39,502 nucleotides of DNA, taken from contig NZ_CALJ01000057.1 of the NCBI RefSeq assembly GCF_000308315.1, positions 1-39,502 on the forward strand. Reading direction: 5' to 3'. The translations under genes and the position numbers were made by a program. This DNA comes from Legionella tunisiensis (GTDB lineage Bacteria; Pseudomonadota; Gammaproteobacteria; Legionellales; Legionellaceae). Under the pieces are notes generated by a model. It searched no databases and was not told the DNA's origin. It saw nothing but the letters and a program-made list of their open reading frames with translations. The stretch's first letter is position 1. Every line of letters begins with the position of its first letter. This document shows, piece by piece, positions 18,833 to 27,910 of the stretch.

Positions 18833-19527
18833 ATGAAAAACATATTAATTACTGGTGCTAATCGTGGATTAGGGTTGGAATTTGTTAAGCAATTAAGTGA
18901 GCTAGACAGTCATATTTTTGCTGCTTGCCGTTTTCCAGAGCAAGCGGATGAATTACAGCAATTGGCGGCACAAAGAAAAATATCATTCTTTGCCAATTAG
19001 ATCTTACCAAGGACGAAACGATTCGAGCTTTAGCTAAAAAATTGGGTGAGCAACCTCTCGATTGGCTTATTAATAACGCCGGTATTAGTGGTGCTCAAGG
19101 AGTAACAGTTGGCAATATAGAACGCGATAATTTTTTGCAGGTGTTGGCGATCAACTGCTTCGGGGCATTGAAAGTTACTGATGCTTTATTACCACAACTG
19201 CGTAAAGGGCAGGAGAAATTGATTATTAATATTAGTTCGCGTATGGGGAGTATCAGTGATAATCAGCGAGGCCGTAGTTATGCGTATCGCACTAGCAAAG
19301 CGGCATTGAATTGCGCCATGCGTGCTTTCGCGTTGGATGTGGCCAATGAAGGGATCAATGTGATGTTATTACATCCGGGTTGGGTAAAAACTCGTTTAGG
19401 CGGGCCAGATGCACCAATCGATACGCAAACCAGCGTAGCCAGTATGTTAAAAGTCATTGAAAAACATAAACAGTATAGTCACGCGGAAGTGTTACTAAGT
19501 TATGATGACAGTGCGATCGATTGGTAA
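18833..19527 (+). CDS. Short-chain dehydrogenase, CsgA-like (frame broken once)
   Basis: An SDR of about 231 residues once a base is added in the A5 run at 18976-18980, where the frame stops early. It starts MKNILITGANRGLGLEF with the cofactor glycines, then CQLDLTKDETI, WLINNAGISGAQG, the catalytic Ser in INISSRMGS and the catalytic YRTSKAALN. The C-terminus GWVKTRLGGPDAPID followed by TSVASMLKVIE resembles the CsgA/C-factor subgroup. AAGAGGA precedes the ATG by 8 bases. It is unrelated in detail to the SDR on the other strand at 17751. It ends 29 bases before the acetyltransferase gene, so the two may be cotranscribed. Confidence 0.8.
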
Positions 19528-19556
19528 AGCAATAACGAGTATATAATGGACTGATT

Positions 19557-20194
19557 ATGCCGAAAAATTATTTTGATTCGCCTTTTAAGGGTATACCGCT
19601 GGCACAACAAATAACGAATCCCAATATTAGTGTGGGTCCTTATAGTTACTATTCTGGCTATTATCATGGCCATAGCTTTGATGATTGTGCTCGTTATCTT
19701 ATGCCTGATTGTGAAGAAGTTGACAAGCTTATTATCGGGAGCTTCTGCTCGATTGGAAGTGGGGTTACATTTATGATGGCTGGTAATCAGGGGCATCATC
19801 CAGACTGGATTAGTACCTTTCCCTTTTTTACCTTGATGATAGTGAATTTGTCGGTGCAATAGATGGTTATCAAGCAGCCGGGAACACTGTTATTGGAAAT
19901 GATGTTTGGCTTGGTACAGAAGCGTTGATTATGCCGGGCATTCAGATAGGTCATGGGGCTATTATTGCCAGCCGCGCTGTAGTAACTAAAAATGTTGAAC
20001 CCTATGCTATTGTCGGAGGGAATCCGGCGAAATTTATTCGGAAGCGTTTCAGTGAAGAAACTATCGAGGTTCTATTGGCTATGGCATGGTGGGACTGGCC
20101 TTTGGAGCGGCTAACTCCAGCACTGCCTCTTTTATGTTCTGGCAATATTCAAGTCTTGCATGATTACTGGTTGTCTTGGTGTACCTCTATCTAA
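19557..20194 (+). CDS. catB: Type B chloramphenicol acetyltransferase (frame broken once)
   Basis: Xenobiotic acetyltransferase of the left-handed parallel beta-helix (hexapeptide) family, which uses acetyl-CoA to inactivate chloramphenicol. The sequence follows CatB closely: [58 protein letters not shown] with the catalytic His80, [47 protein letters not shown] and WWDWPLE. The frame breaks in the T6 run at 19824-19829; adding one T joins PFF to [10 protein letters not shown]. Repaired length about 213 residues is exactly typical. Whether the host is resistant cannot be told. A virginiamycin-type acetyltransferase is the close alternative. Confidence 0.86.
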
Positions 20195-20270
20195 GTGAGT
20201 TTATTGCTAGACTTTCATAGATAGTCTCTGTTAAGGGCGTTGTCTTACTTAGCCCAGGGGGGCAGAGAAG

Positions 20271-21218
20271 ATGCATTCAATAAGTGAATGGTGGATGTGG
20301 CTGGGATTTTTCATCTTGGTGAGTCTGGTATTGGCTATTGATATTTTTTATTGGGCAGAAAAAAGCACACCGTATTACAAGTAAAGAAGCACTTATCTGG
20401 GTTTCAGTCTGGGTATCCCTGGCTTTGTTATTTAATTTGTTGCTGTGGTGGTATTTAATCCAAGCGGCAGGTGCAGTTATCGCCAATCAAAAAGCGATGG
20501 AGTTTTTGACCAGCTATTTAATTGAAGAATCGCTTTCGATTGATAACATGTTTATTTTTATCATGATTTTCAATTATTTTGCAGTTCCTCATGACTACCA
20601 ACGTCGCGTTTTATTATACGGAGTCATGGGCGCTATTATCATGCGGTTGGGTATTATTTTATCGGGTGTTTTTCTGATAGCAACGTTTCATTGGATTTTA
20701 TATATCTTTGGCCTGATTTTGGTAGCAACTGGCATTAAAATGGTTGTTTTTTCTGAACAATCTTTTGATTTAAAAGACAATTTGGTTTTACGCTGGATGA
20801 GAGCTTATCTGCGAGTTAGTGCCTCTTTTCATGACGAAAAATTCTTTATAAAACAAAATGGTCTGCTCTATGTAACCCCTTTATTTTTAGTATTAATCCT
20901 TATTGAGGTTAGCGATTTAATTTTTGCTTTGGATAGTCTTCCAGCAGTTTTTGCAATTACAAACGATCCTTTCATTGTCTTTACCTCGAACATTTTCGCC
21001 ATTATGGGGTTACGTGCTCTTTATTTTTGTTGGCAAATATGGCCGAACGCTTTCATTTACTCAAGTATGGCATTGCATTTATTCTGGTATTTATTGGATT
21101 TAAAATGTTGTTGAGTTATTGGTTTGAGCTCCCTATCTATATCGCCCTTGGCGTAGTCGTCCTTATTTTGGCTAGTAGTATTGTGCTCAGTTTACAGCAG
21201 ACCGCCAAGAAAAAGTAG
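20271..21218 (+). CDS. TerC-family integral membrane protein (frame broken twice)
   Basis: An inner-membrane protein of about 316 residues with 8-9 hydrophobic segments, of the TerC/Alx family linked to tellurite resistance and manganese export. Marks are LAIDIF near the start, SYLIEESLSIDNMFIFIMIF, RRVLLYGVMGAIIMRLGII, LILIEVSDLIFALDSLPAVF with the paired acidic motifs, TNDPFIVFTSNIFAIMGLRA and FILVFIGFKMLLS. Single T bases are missing in the runs at 20344-20349 and 21024-21028. ATG 20271 follows GGGGGGCAGAGAAG. It lies 76 bases after catB. Mn export is the role best supported for the family. Confidence 0.85.
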
Positions 21219-21305
21219 GAAAGTAAAATGCCCCTCTTATTGTGTGGTCATTTTTATCTAATAGTGGCATATAATAGACATTAATATGACTAATAAAAGA
21301 GCAAT

Positions 21306-22417
21306 ATGGCTTCGCAAAACAAGTTACCTTCTATCGTTACCCTAAGCGCTGGGCCTACCTCAAGTGGTGAGGCGATCCTAAGCCAAGATTCTGAGGGTAG
21401 GAATTTAGCATTAGGGATGTCTGAATCTTTTGTTTATATTCCAATTGTCCTAGTAGAACAAAGTTTGGTCACGCGTGATTACGAACTTTATCTTCTTAAA
21501 ACGAATGAAAACCTTAGTGAAAAAATTGACGAAATCATAAGAACTGGTTGTGATGCAATTATCTTGCTGGGAAGTGAAAAAGAAAGGGTTGTTTATTTTA
21601 TTGAGGATGAAAGCTTAATTTCCTCTATACCCAGCCCTATAAGATACGGTTTTGACGTAGATAAACTTACTCTTCTCCAACTTGATGACAATCAAAAAGT
21701 GGATCGTGCGAACAGTGATTTAGGTACAGTGAGAGGAATAATTAGACAACTTCGATTGCAGGGTGGCCGCGGTAATGAGGTGGAAATTAACGGAACTCGA
21801 ACAGGACATCATGTATTTTCTCAGAGTTTCGGTCCTTGTAATCCTGTATTGGCGAGACGTAGGAAAGATAATCAATTTGTTCTTCATCATGCGGATAGCT
21901 CAGCTGTTGATAATACGGGTGGCATTGGCGCATTCTTACAAAGTGTAAAACTCGGTGAAGGAGCACAAGGTGTTTTTGTAGTACAAAATCCTAAAATAAA
22001 AGAAATGTTACCAAAGCACCTTTGATAGCGGGTGGTATTGCGGTGCAATTACAGGATCCGAGCGTAAAGCGCATCAATTTACCAGAAGGCTTTACTGCTA
22101 TAGCGTGTATCAATGGAAATACAGTGATTTTTGGCTAGCAAACTCGTTGTCTTTCACGATAATGCCGAGAAGAAAAAATTACTGCAGGATTTGAGTGAGG
22201 CAGCGAGTGCGATGGAGAAAAGCCGCGAAATTAATAGTCACGTAGGCCCTGATATCATTGTATTGCCCCAGACCTTGAAAGATATAGTCACTCTGAACGA
22301 GGAAATGAAAAAACACTTGATCGCAAAGAGGGACCTTATAAAGAATTGATAAGCGCTTTGAAAGAATTAGGGATTGGTGAAAAATCTACTGAAAAAAAGG
22401 TATTTTTCAGCGTTTAA
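21306..22417 (+). CDS. Orphan protein with CNF/CheD-like Cys-His motif, candidate deamidase (frame broken three times)
   Basis: About 370 residues after repair at 22013-22015, 22128-22132 and 22325-22327. The repaired end reads KEGPYKELISALKELGIG and stops at 22417. I recognise no named family. One stretch stands out: FGPCNPVLARRRKDNQFVLH, with Cys178 and His194/His195. A Cys at a strand start, A-R, then His 16-17 residues later on the next strand is the catalytic arrangement of the CNF1/CheD glutamine deamidase fold. A helix and strand GVFVVQN follow, also fitting. The N-terminal 150 residues are mostly strand and helix with no signal peptide. The C-terminal 100 are charged helix. A TATAAT lies at 21270-21275. 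A toxin-type effector is possible; the link is motif-level inference. Confidence 0.45.
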
Positions 22418-22592
22418 TGAAACTTTAATGGTTTGAATTGGGCGACAGATTACTGTTTGGATAAGAATTAGAGCCTTCTATAATAGTTCTAATCGTATAG
22501 TATTTTTTGCAAAATGGCCAATGCTTTTTTGAATAAAAAAGTATACTTTTTCTTGCTCTAATACTTATTACCAAACTCTTATACGATACCAG

Positions 22593-22621
22593 TTGTTTCA
22601 CAGGATTCATTTACATATAAT
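22593..22621 (+). promoter_or_regulatory. Sigma-70 type promoter
   Basis: TTGTTT at 22593-22598 and a perfect TATAAT at 22616-22621 are separated by 17 bases. Transcription would start near 22628, 28 bases before the ATG of the secreted protein gene. Confidence 0.6.
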
Positions 22622-22655
22622 TCGCGTGCTTTCATTTAACACAGGGGCGTGAATT

Positions 22656-23054
22656 ATGAAGAAAATAGTGTTTGTTTTACTTGCCGGCTTGTTTCTTTCC
22701 AATGTACAGGCCTCTACACAGCGAAGTACTTTTTTCTGCAATTATAAAGATTATTTCCATTTAAGCAGCAGTACTCATCCGGGTATTTATATTCGTAGTG
22801 CCAACAATAACCAAGATTTATATCTTTTAATTATAGGACCTCGTAGCTTTGAAATTAGAGATAATGGTGCTTGTAATACGGGTTATGCTCACGTTGGGGT
22901 CGCCTATGATGACTATCATTGGTGTATATTGGATATCAAAGATGGTCCCTATATGATGCACCCTTCTATTAGTGCTGCTTGTAGTGGTATGGAGTATAAG
23001 GGGCTCAGTTATGATGGATTTAATACCTATTCTTACACGATAAGTATTGATTAA
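22656..23054 (+). CDS. Small secreted cysteine-containing protein
   Basis: 132 residues with a clear signal peptide (MKKIVFVLLAGLFLSNVQA, cut before STQRS). The mature protein has four Cys residues (FFCNYK, GACNTG, HWCILD, AACSGM), an even number that could form two disulfides in the periplasm or outside the cell. It is rich in Tyr and Gly and appears all beta. I recognise no family. It has its own promoter at 22593-22621 and a strong terminator after it, so it is a single-gene unit. AGGGGCGTGAATT precedes the ATG. Frame intact. Confidence 0.65.
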   Translation: MKKIVFVLLAGLFLSNVQASTQRSTFFCNYKDYFHLSSSTHPGIYIRSANNNQDLYLLIIGPRSFEIRDNGACNTGYAHVGVAYDDYHWCILDIKDGPYMMHPSISAACSGMEYKGLSYDGFNTYSYTISID

Positions 23055-23060
23055 TTAATA

Positions 23061-23104
23061 ATCAAGATGAGTTGCTAATGGTGTCTCTTGCAACTCATCT
23101 TGAT
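23061..23104. terminator. Strong bidirectional hairpin terminator
   Basis: ATCAAGATGAGTTGC pairs with GCAACTCATCTTGAT, a perfect 15-base-pair stem with a 14-base loop, placed between the convergent secreted-protein and chromate-transporter genes. In the reverse direction TATTAATTAA follows; forward the flank is A-rich. Confidence 0.65.
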
Positions 23105-23118
23105 AAAACAGCTTAAGG

Positions 23119-24321
23119 CTAACCAACGCCGGTAATAACCGCAGCAAAAATAACGACAGCCCAGGAAGGGACGTTACAGAAAAACAATAATAGAAAACAA
23201 ACTACTGCCAGAAAATAATCAGCGAGATTGTAAATAGCACTTGTCCATACTGGATTATAAAAGGCGGATAATAAGAGGCCAACCACTGAAGCGTTTACTC
23301 CTAGCATTGCGCGTTGAATAACGGAATGGTTACGTAAGGCCTCCCAAAAAGGCAAAGTACCTATGATTAGCAAAAAAGAAGGTAGGAATATAGCGATTAG
23401 CGCAATAGCAGCACCTACCCAACCTGCTGGCGTTTGTGTGGATAGAGCGCCTAAGTAAGCAGCGAAAGCAAAGAGAGGGCCGGGTACAGCTTGAGCTATT
23501 CCATAACCAGCAAGAAATTGATTGTTTGTTACCCAACCTGAAGGAACCACCAATGTTTGTAGTAGGGGTAAAACCACATGTCCACCACCAAACACGAGTG
23601 CTCCGGCACGATAAAAACCAGCAAACAACGTTGTCACATAGTTCCCGGTTTCTAAGGCAAGCACTGGCAATAGAAAAAGAAAAAGGATAAAGAGAATCAG
23701 GCATACCAAACCACGTTTCTTATCGATAGGTATAGTTAGAGAACGATGAGGTAGCTTTGTGGTTGGGGTAAGTAGCCACCAGCCCAATAGACCACCTCCG
23801 AAAATAACAATGAGTTGTCCTAAAACGCCAGCTATTAATGAGGTAACTACTGCGGCGACAAGAGCAATGCTTATACGAATCCCATCAGGGGTTAAGGTTT
23901 TTGCCATTCCCCACAATGCTTGTGCAACGATTGCAACGGCAACCACCTTCAAACCATGTAACCAATTATTATGAGTAGATTGCAAGTGAGTAATAGCCAA
24001 GGCAAATACTAGCAATATAATGGCCGAAGGTAAGGTGAAGCCTAGCCAGGCTGCTATTGCACCCTTAAGTCCGGCACGTGATAAGCCCAGCGCAATACCG
24101 ACTTGGCTACTCGCTGGCCCAGGTAAAAATTGACATAAAGCAACTAAATCGGCATAGGATTGCTCATTTAGCCATTTTTGACGTAGTACAAATTCATCCT
24201 TGAAATACCCGATATGAGCAATAGGACCACCAAAACAAGTGCAACCTAATTTGAGGAAAAGTAAAAATATACCGAAAACGGTTGGTTTTTGTGAGGGCAG
24301 GTTTACGGTTGTTTTCTGCAT
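23119..24321 (-). CDS. chrA: Chromate transporter ChrA family
   Basis: A 400-residue inner-membrane protein of the two-domain ChrA (CHR) family, which exports chromate by proton exchange; many members are of unknown anion. Both halves are visible. The N-terminal half has FLKLGCTCFGGPIAHIGYF and QFLPGPASSQVGIALG. The C-terminal half repeats the pattern with FYRAGALVFGGGHVVLPLL and YGIAQAVPGPLFAFAAYLG. About 10-12 hydrophobic segments follow in between. Frame intact. It converges on the secreted protein gene, with a shared terminator. About 85 bases separate it from phaC, on the same strand and upstream. Confidence 0.9.
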   Translation of the reverse strand: MQKTTVNLPSQKPTVFGIFLLFLKLGCTCFGGPIAHIGYFKDEFVLRQKWLNEQSYADLVALCQFLPGPASSQVGIALGLSRAGLKGAIAAWLGFTLPSAIILLVFALAITHLQSTHNNWLHGLKVVAVAIVAQALWGMAKTLTPDGIRISIALVAAVVTSLIAGVLGQLIVIFGGGLLGWWLLTPTTKLPHRSLTIPIDKKRGLVCLILFILFLFLLPVLALETGNYVTTLFAGFYRAGALVFGGGHVVLPLLQTLVVPSGWVTNNQFLAGYGIAQAVPGPLFAFAAYLGALSTQTPAGWVGAAIALIAIFLPSFLLIIGTLPFWEALRNHSVIQRAMLGVNASVVGLLLSAFYNPVWTSAIYNLADYFLAVVCFLLLFFCNVPSWAVVIFAAVITGVG

Positions 24322-24405
24322 GCGTCAATCCAGGTTGCCGTTAGGAATGGTCTATAAACAAACGGTAACCAAATTGGTTTAAGAAGCAATATAAGCAATA
24401 ACGCT

Positions 24406-26195
24406 TTATTTCTGCAAGACATATTTCCCGGGAGCAGCAGGAAGAGAGGCAGGTAGTTTGGGAGGGGGGATACGTGTTGTGCTAGAGTGTTGAACTAACC
24501 AATTATGTAAGGCAAGCCACCATGAACCATGTTTGATTGTTGCAATTTCGAGCCAGTTCGTTGGATCGATATAGGTTGTATCTTTCTTGCGTCTGTGGAT
24601 GCGATAAGTTCTATTCCTGCGTCCTGGCTCACTAACTATTCCGGCATTATGCCCGCCTTCGGTTAATACAAAAGTAATATCATCATTTACCATCAAATGA
24701 ATTTTATATACTGAGCGCCAGGGAGCGACGTGATCTTTTTCTGTGCTAACAATAAAGGCGGGTAAATGAATGTTTGCAGCGACTACGGGCATGCCCTCAA
24801 CTTTAAAACGCCCTGCAGAAAAATCATTATCGAGAAAAAGCTTTTCCAAATATTCACTGTGCATTTTATAGGGCATGCGGGTTGCATCGGCATTCCAGGC
24901 TAATAGGTCAATTAGACCGCGCTGGGTACCAGTCATGTAATCATGAACCATTTTTGACCATATTAAGTCGTAGGTGCGTAGCATCTGGAAAGAGCCAGCC
25001 ATTTGTTTAGTATCCAGATACCCCTCTCCCCACATCATGTTTTTAAGAAAGGAGACTTCACTTTCCGTGATAAAAAGCATCAATTCTCCTGCTTCACTGA
25101 AATCACCTTGTGCCGCCAGTAGGACGAGGCTGTTAAGACGCTCATCACCATTTCTGGCCATTGCTGCTGCAGTAATCATCGCTAAAGTACCACCGAGGCA
25201 GTAGCCCATAAGATTGATTTTGGTTTTCGGTTGAATGGCGGAAACGGCATCGATTGCTGCCATAGCCCCTAAGCGATAATAATCATCTAGGCCTAAATGG
25301 CGATCCTTGCTATCTGGATTACGCCAGGAAATGATAAATACGGTGTGTCCTTTGCTAACAAACCAGTTTACCATGGAATTTTTAGGCGAAAGATCGAGAA
25401 TATAATATTTCATAATCCAAGCCGGTAATATTAAGAGAGGTTCTCTAAAAACTGTTTTGGTTTGTGGTTTATATTGAATAAGTTCAATCAAATGATTACG
25501 AAAGACAACTTTCCCTGGTGTAATAGCAACGGTTTTGCCAGGGATGAAATGTTCAATTCCAGCTGGCGGTACACCAATTAATCTTTCTAGTGTGTCTTGT
25601 AGAGCGAGTTTAGTACCATGAATTAAATTAAGGCCACTTGAGCGAATGGTCTCGTAAAAGAGATTAGGGTTCGTCAATACGAAATTTGAGGGGGATAAAG
25701 CATCCATGATTTGTCGAATACAAAAGGCAACAGTTCGTTCGACATGCTCTGGTAAACCGGGAATATTGGTGGTCGCACGCCGCCACCAATCTTCCATTTG
25801 GAGAAAGCCCTCAGCCCAAAAACGCCAGGGGAAGGACTCCCAATTTTCGGTATGAAATCTTACATCACGACCGCTACCTGGCCTGGTTTCGCATAAAATT
25901 TTGTTGCCGCAATCTTCGTTATGGAGTAGTGGATAAAGAGCTAATTCTGCCAAGCGACCAGGACAGAGCGCTAACTGGGCAAGCCATGAAAAATAAGCTG
26001 TGCTTAGGGCTGCGGGACTTATTCCAGCAGATATTTTAGCAAGATTTGCCTGAAAAAATTGATCAAAGAGATTGAAAAAACAAGTAGCTCACTGGCTTCT
26101 TTAAAGGGAAACACCTGTTCCGAATAGCCAGGAATTATGGTTGCCTGGCGTGATTTTGATAATCTTCGTACAGTTGAAATTTTATTTTTTACCAT
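24406..26195 (-). CDS. phaC: Class I poly(3-hydroxyalkanoate) synthase PhaC (frame broken once)
   Basis: Polymerises hydroxyacyl-CoA into polyhydroxyalkanoate storage granules. The alpha/beta hydrolase core shows the lipase-like box GYCLGG with the nucleophilic Cys, the Asp of VSTEKDHVAPW and the His of GGHNAGI, all PhaC hallmarks. The N-terminal domain is typical (NWESFPWRFWAEGFLQMEDW, NFVLTNPNLF). The open frame begins at 25953 with TTG, but a base added in the A6 run at 26075-26080 extends it to ATG 26195, reading EASELLV then FNLFDQFFQANLAK. The full length of about 597 residues matches class I PhaC. The Cys replacing Ser in the box separates it from true lipases. Confidence 0.9.
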
Positions 26196-26842
26196 ACATT
26201 GCCCTGCCCTGGGGTTGTATTATTTTAAACGTCCTAATTACAAAGTAGCACCAAAGTAGTGTTTTAGCGAAGCATTTGGTTTAAGAATACAACAACGCTC
26301 TGTTTCATATAGAAAGGGATAATAAGTTCAATTGGCTATCAACTCATCATTGCCTCAGACATTTGTAATGAGTTTGCGGTACGATTTCGAGGTATACTAT
26401 TCCAGCCTCCCTGGATTTATTGAAGGAGTCAATTGTTTTGCAGTTTTCTGTAACGAGTAGCTATTCATATAGATATCTTAGAATAATAGGAAAATCAGTT
26501 GGTTAATCATACTTTTACCACGTATAAAATCAGTCATGATTGTTTTGATAGAGACACACCAGCTAACATTGTTCTTCAATTATCATCATCAATAGAATTA
26601 TAGAGACTGCGTAAAGAAGGATCGGCTTGTAACCCCGTTTGTTCTTTTTTCATCGTTGAGAGAGTGATCTTGGGTCTTATCGTCTGTTAATTATATACTG
26701 GCGCATACGACGTGTGCAGGCATGATTCCTGCTTGTATAAATTTTTAACTTCTTGCCGCAAACTAAATACGGTGCTAATTGATCAAAAAAAGCGTTCTTG
26801 TTGGTTTGGTAGCAAGCAAGAATAACAATAAGGGGGATGGTC
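26196..26842. other. Long intergenic region
   Basis: About 640 bases between the divergent phaC and mltB genes. It is AT-rich and holds no large gene. A possible forward promoter is TTGGGT (26670-26675) with TATACT (26694-26699), spacing 18. A TATACT also occurs near 26393. One weak reverse-strand reading frame is listed separately. No clear repeat or RNA gene is seen. Confidence 0.5.
26478..26653 (-). CDS. Doubtful small open frame
   Basis: From ATG 26653 the reverse strand reads MKKEQTGLQADPSLRSLYNS then IDDDN and stops at 26576. Adding one base near 26579-26582 would extend it to 26478, about 58 residues. Composition looks protein-like but there is no good ribosome site and no family match. 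It could be chance. Confidence 0.2.
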
Positions 26843-27817
26843 ATGAAAAAATGGGGACGTCGTGCGGCAATTTTAAGCCTATTGCTGCTATCACAGTGGG
26901 TTTTGGCTGCCCAACAGAGTTGGAATAACTGGGTTGCCGAAGTGAGGCAACAGGCATTGGAACAGGGTATTTCCGCTACGATTTTTGATCAAGCCTTTGC
27001 TGATATCCGTGAACCGAGCCGCCAAGTCAAAGGTCTGGCCCGTTCGCAACCTGAACATCGATTAACATTTAGTAAATACCTGCATTCTCGTGCGGATAAC
27101 TACCGAATTATGATGGGACGTAAGCAATACAATAAGAATAAAGAATTATTGGAGGAAATTGGCCAGCATTTCGGCGTTGATCCCTGCTTTATTGTGTCCT
27201 TCTGGGGAATGGAAAGCAGTTACGGCACCTACATGGGCAATTTTCCGGTAATTAAATCTTTAGCAACGCTGGCTTATGATTCCAATCGACGGGATTTTTT
27301 CCGTAAACAGCTATTCCTGGCACTTCATATTTTGAATGATGGTCATGTAACTTTACAGCATTTCAAAGGAGAATGGGCGGGGGCCTCAGGCCAACCACAG
27401 TTTTTACCTTCTAGCTGGTTAGAATTTGCTGTCGATTATGATGGCGATGGCCGCAAAGACATTTGGGAAAGCAAAGCGGACGTATTCGCATCGATTGCAA
27501 ATTACATGAAAAAGAATGGTTGGCAAACTGGCCAGCCTTGGGCCATTCAAGTCAAACTTCCTCCTAAGTTTGATATGAAATTAGAGGGCAAGGCAATCGT
27601 TAAACCAGTCAGTGAATGGAATGCTCTAGGTGTACGTACAGAAAATGGTCAACCCTTGCCTCACCAGGAATTAGAGGCCAGTATTGTACAACCTAATGGC
27701 GGGCCAGTTTTTCTTGCTTATCCTAACTATAAAATGATTTTGCGCTACAATAATTCTATCTACTATGCTGGTGCAATCGGGTATATGGCCGATAAAATTT
27801 GTAATCGCGTTAAATAA
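26843..27817 (+). CDS. mltB: Lytic murein transglycosylase B
   Basis: Cleaves the glycan strand of peptidoglycan, forming 1,6-anhydro-muropeptides. ATG 26843 is preferred over 26837 because AGGGGG ends 6 bases before it. A signal peptide (residues about 1-23, ending LAA) exports it; there is no lipobox, so it is probably periplasmic and not lipid-bound. Family motifs are FGVDPCFIVSFWGMESSYGT with catalytic Glu124, WAGASGQPQFLPSSW, DYDGDGRKDIW and SIANYMKKNGWQTGQPW. Length about 325 residues. The frame stops at 27817, but another frame stays open without stops to 27914 and reads plausibly, so the C-terminus may be lost to a miscalled base near 27790-27815. Confidence 0.88.
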   Translation: MKKWGRRAAILSLLLLSQWVLAAQQSWNNWVAEVRQQALEQGISATIFDQAFADIREPSRQVKGLARSQPEHRLTFSKYLHSRADNYRIMMGRKQYNKNKELLEEIGQHFGVDPCFIVSFWGMESSYGTYMGNFPVIKSLATLAYDSNRRDFFRKQLFLALHILNDGHVTLQHFKGEWAGASGQPQFLPSSWLEFAVDYDGDGRKDIWESKADVFASIANYMKKNGWQTGQPWAIQVKLPPKFDMKLEGKAIVKPVSEWNALGVRTENGQPLPHQELEASIVQPNGGPVFLAYPNYKMILRYNNSIYYAGAIGYMADKICNRVK

Positions 27818-27910
27818 GCCGAGCCGATTACAAGAGAATTGTGAACAGGCGGAATTTAATAGTCCGCCTGTGATGGTGAAAGGCCCGATTCCTGTTGAAG
27901 AGGTGGAGCC

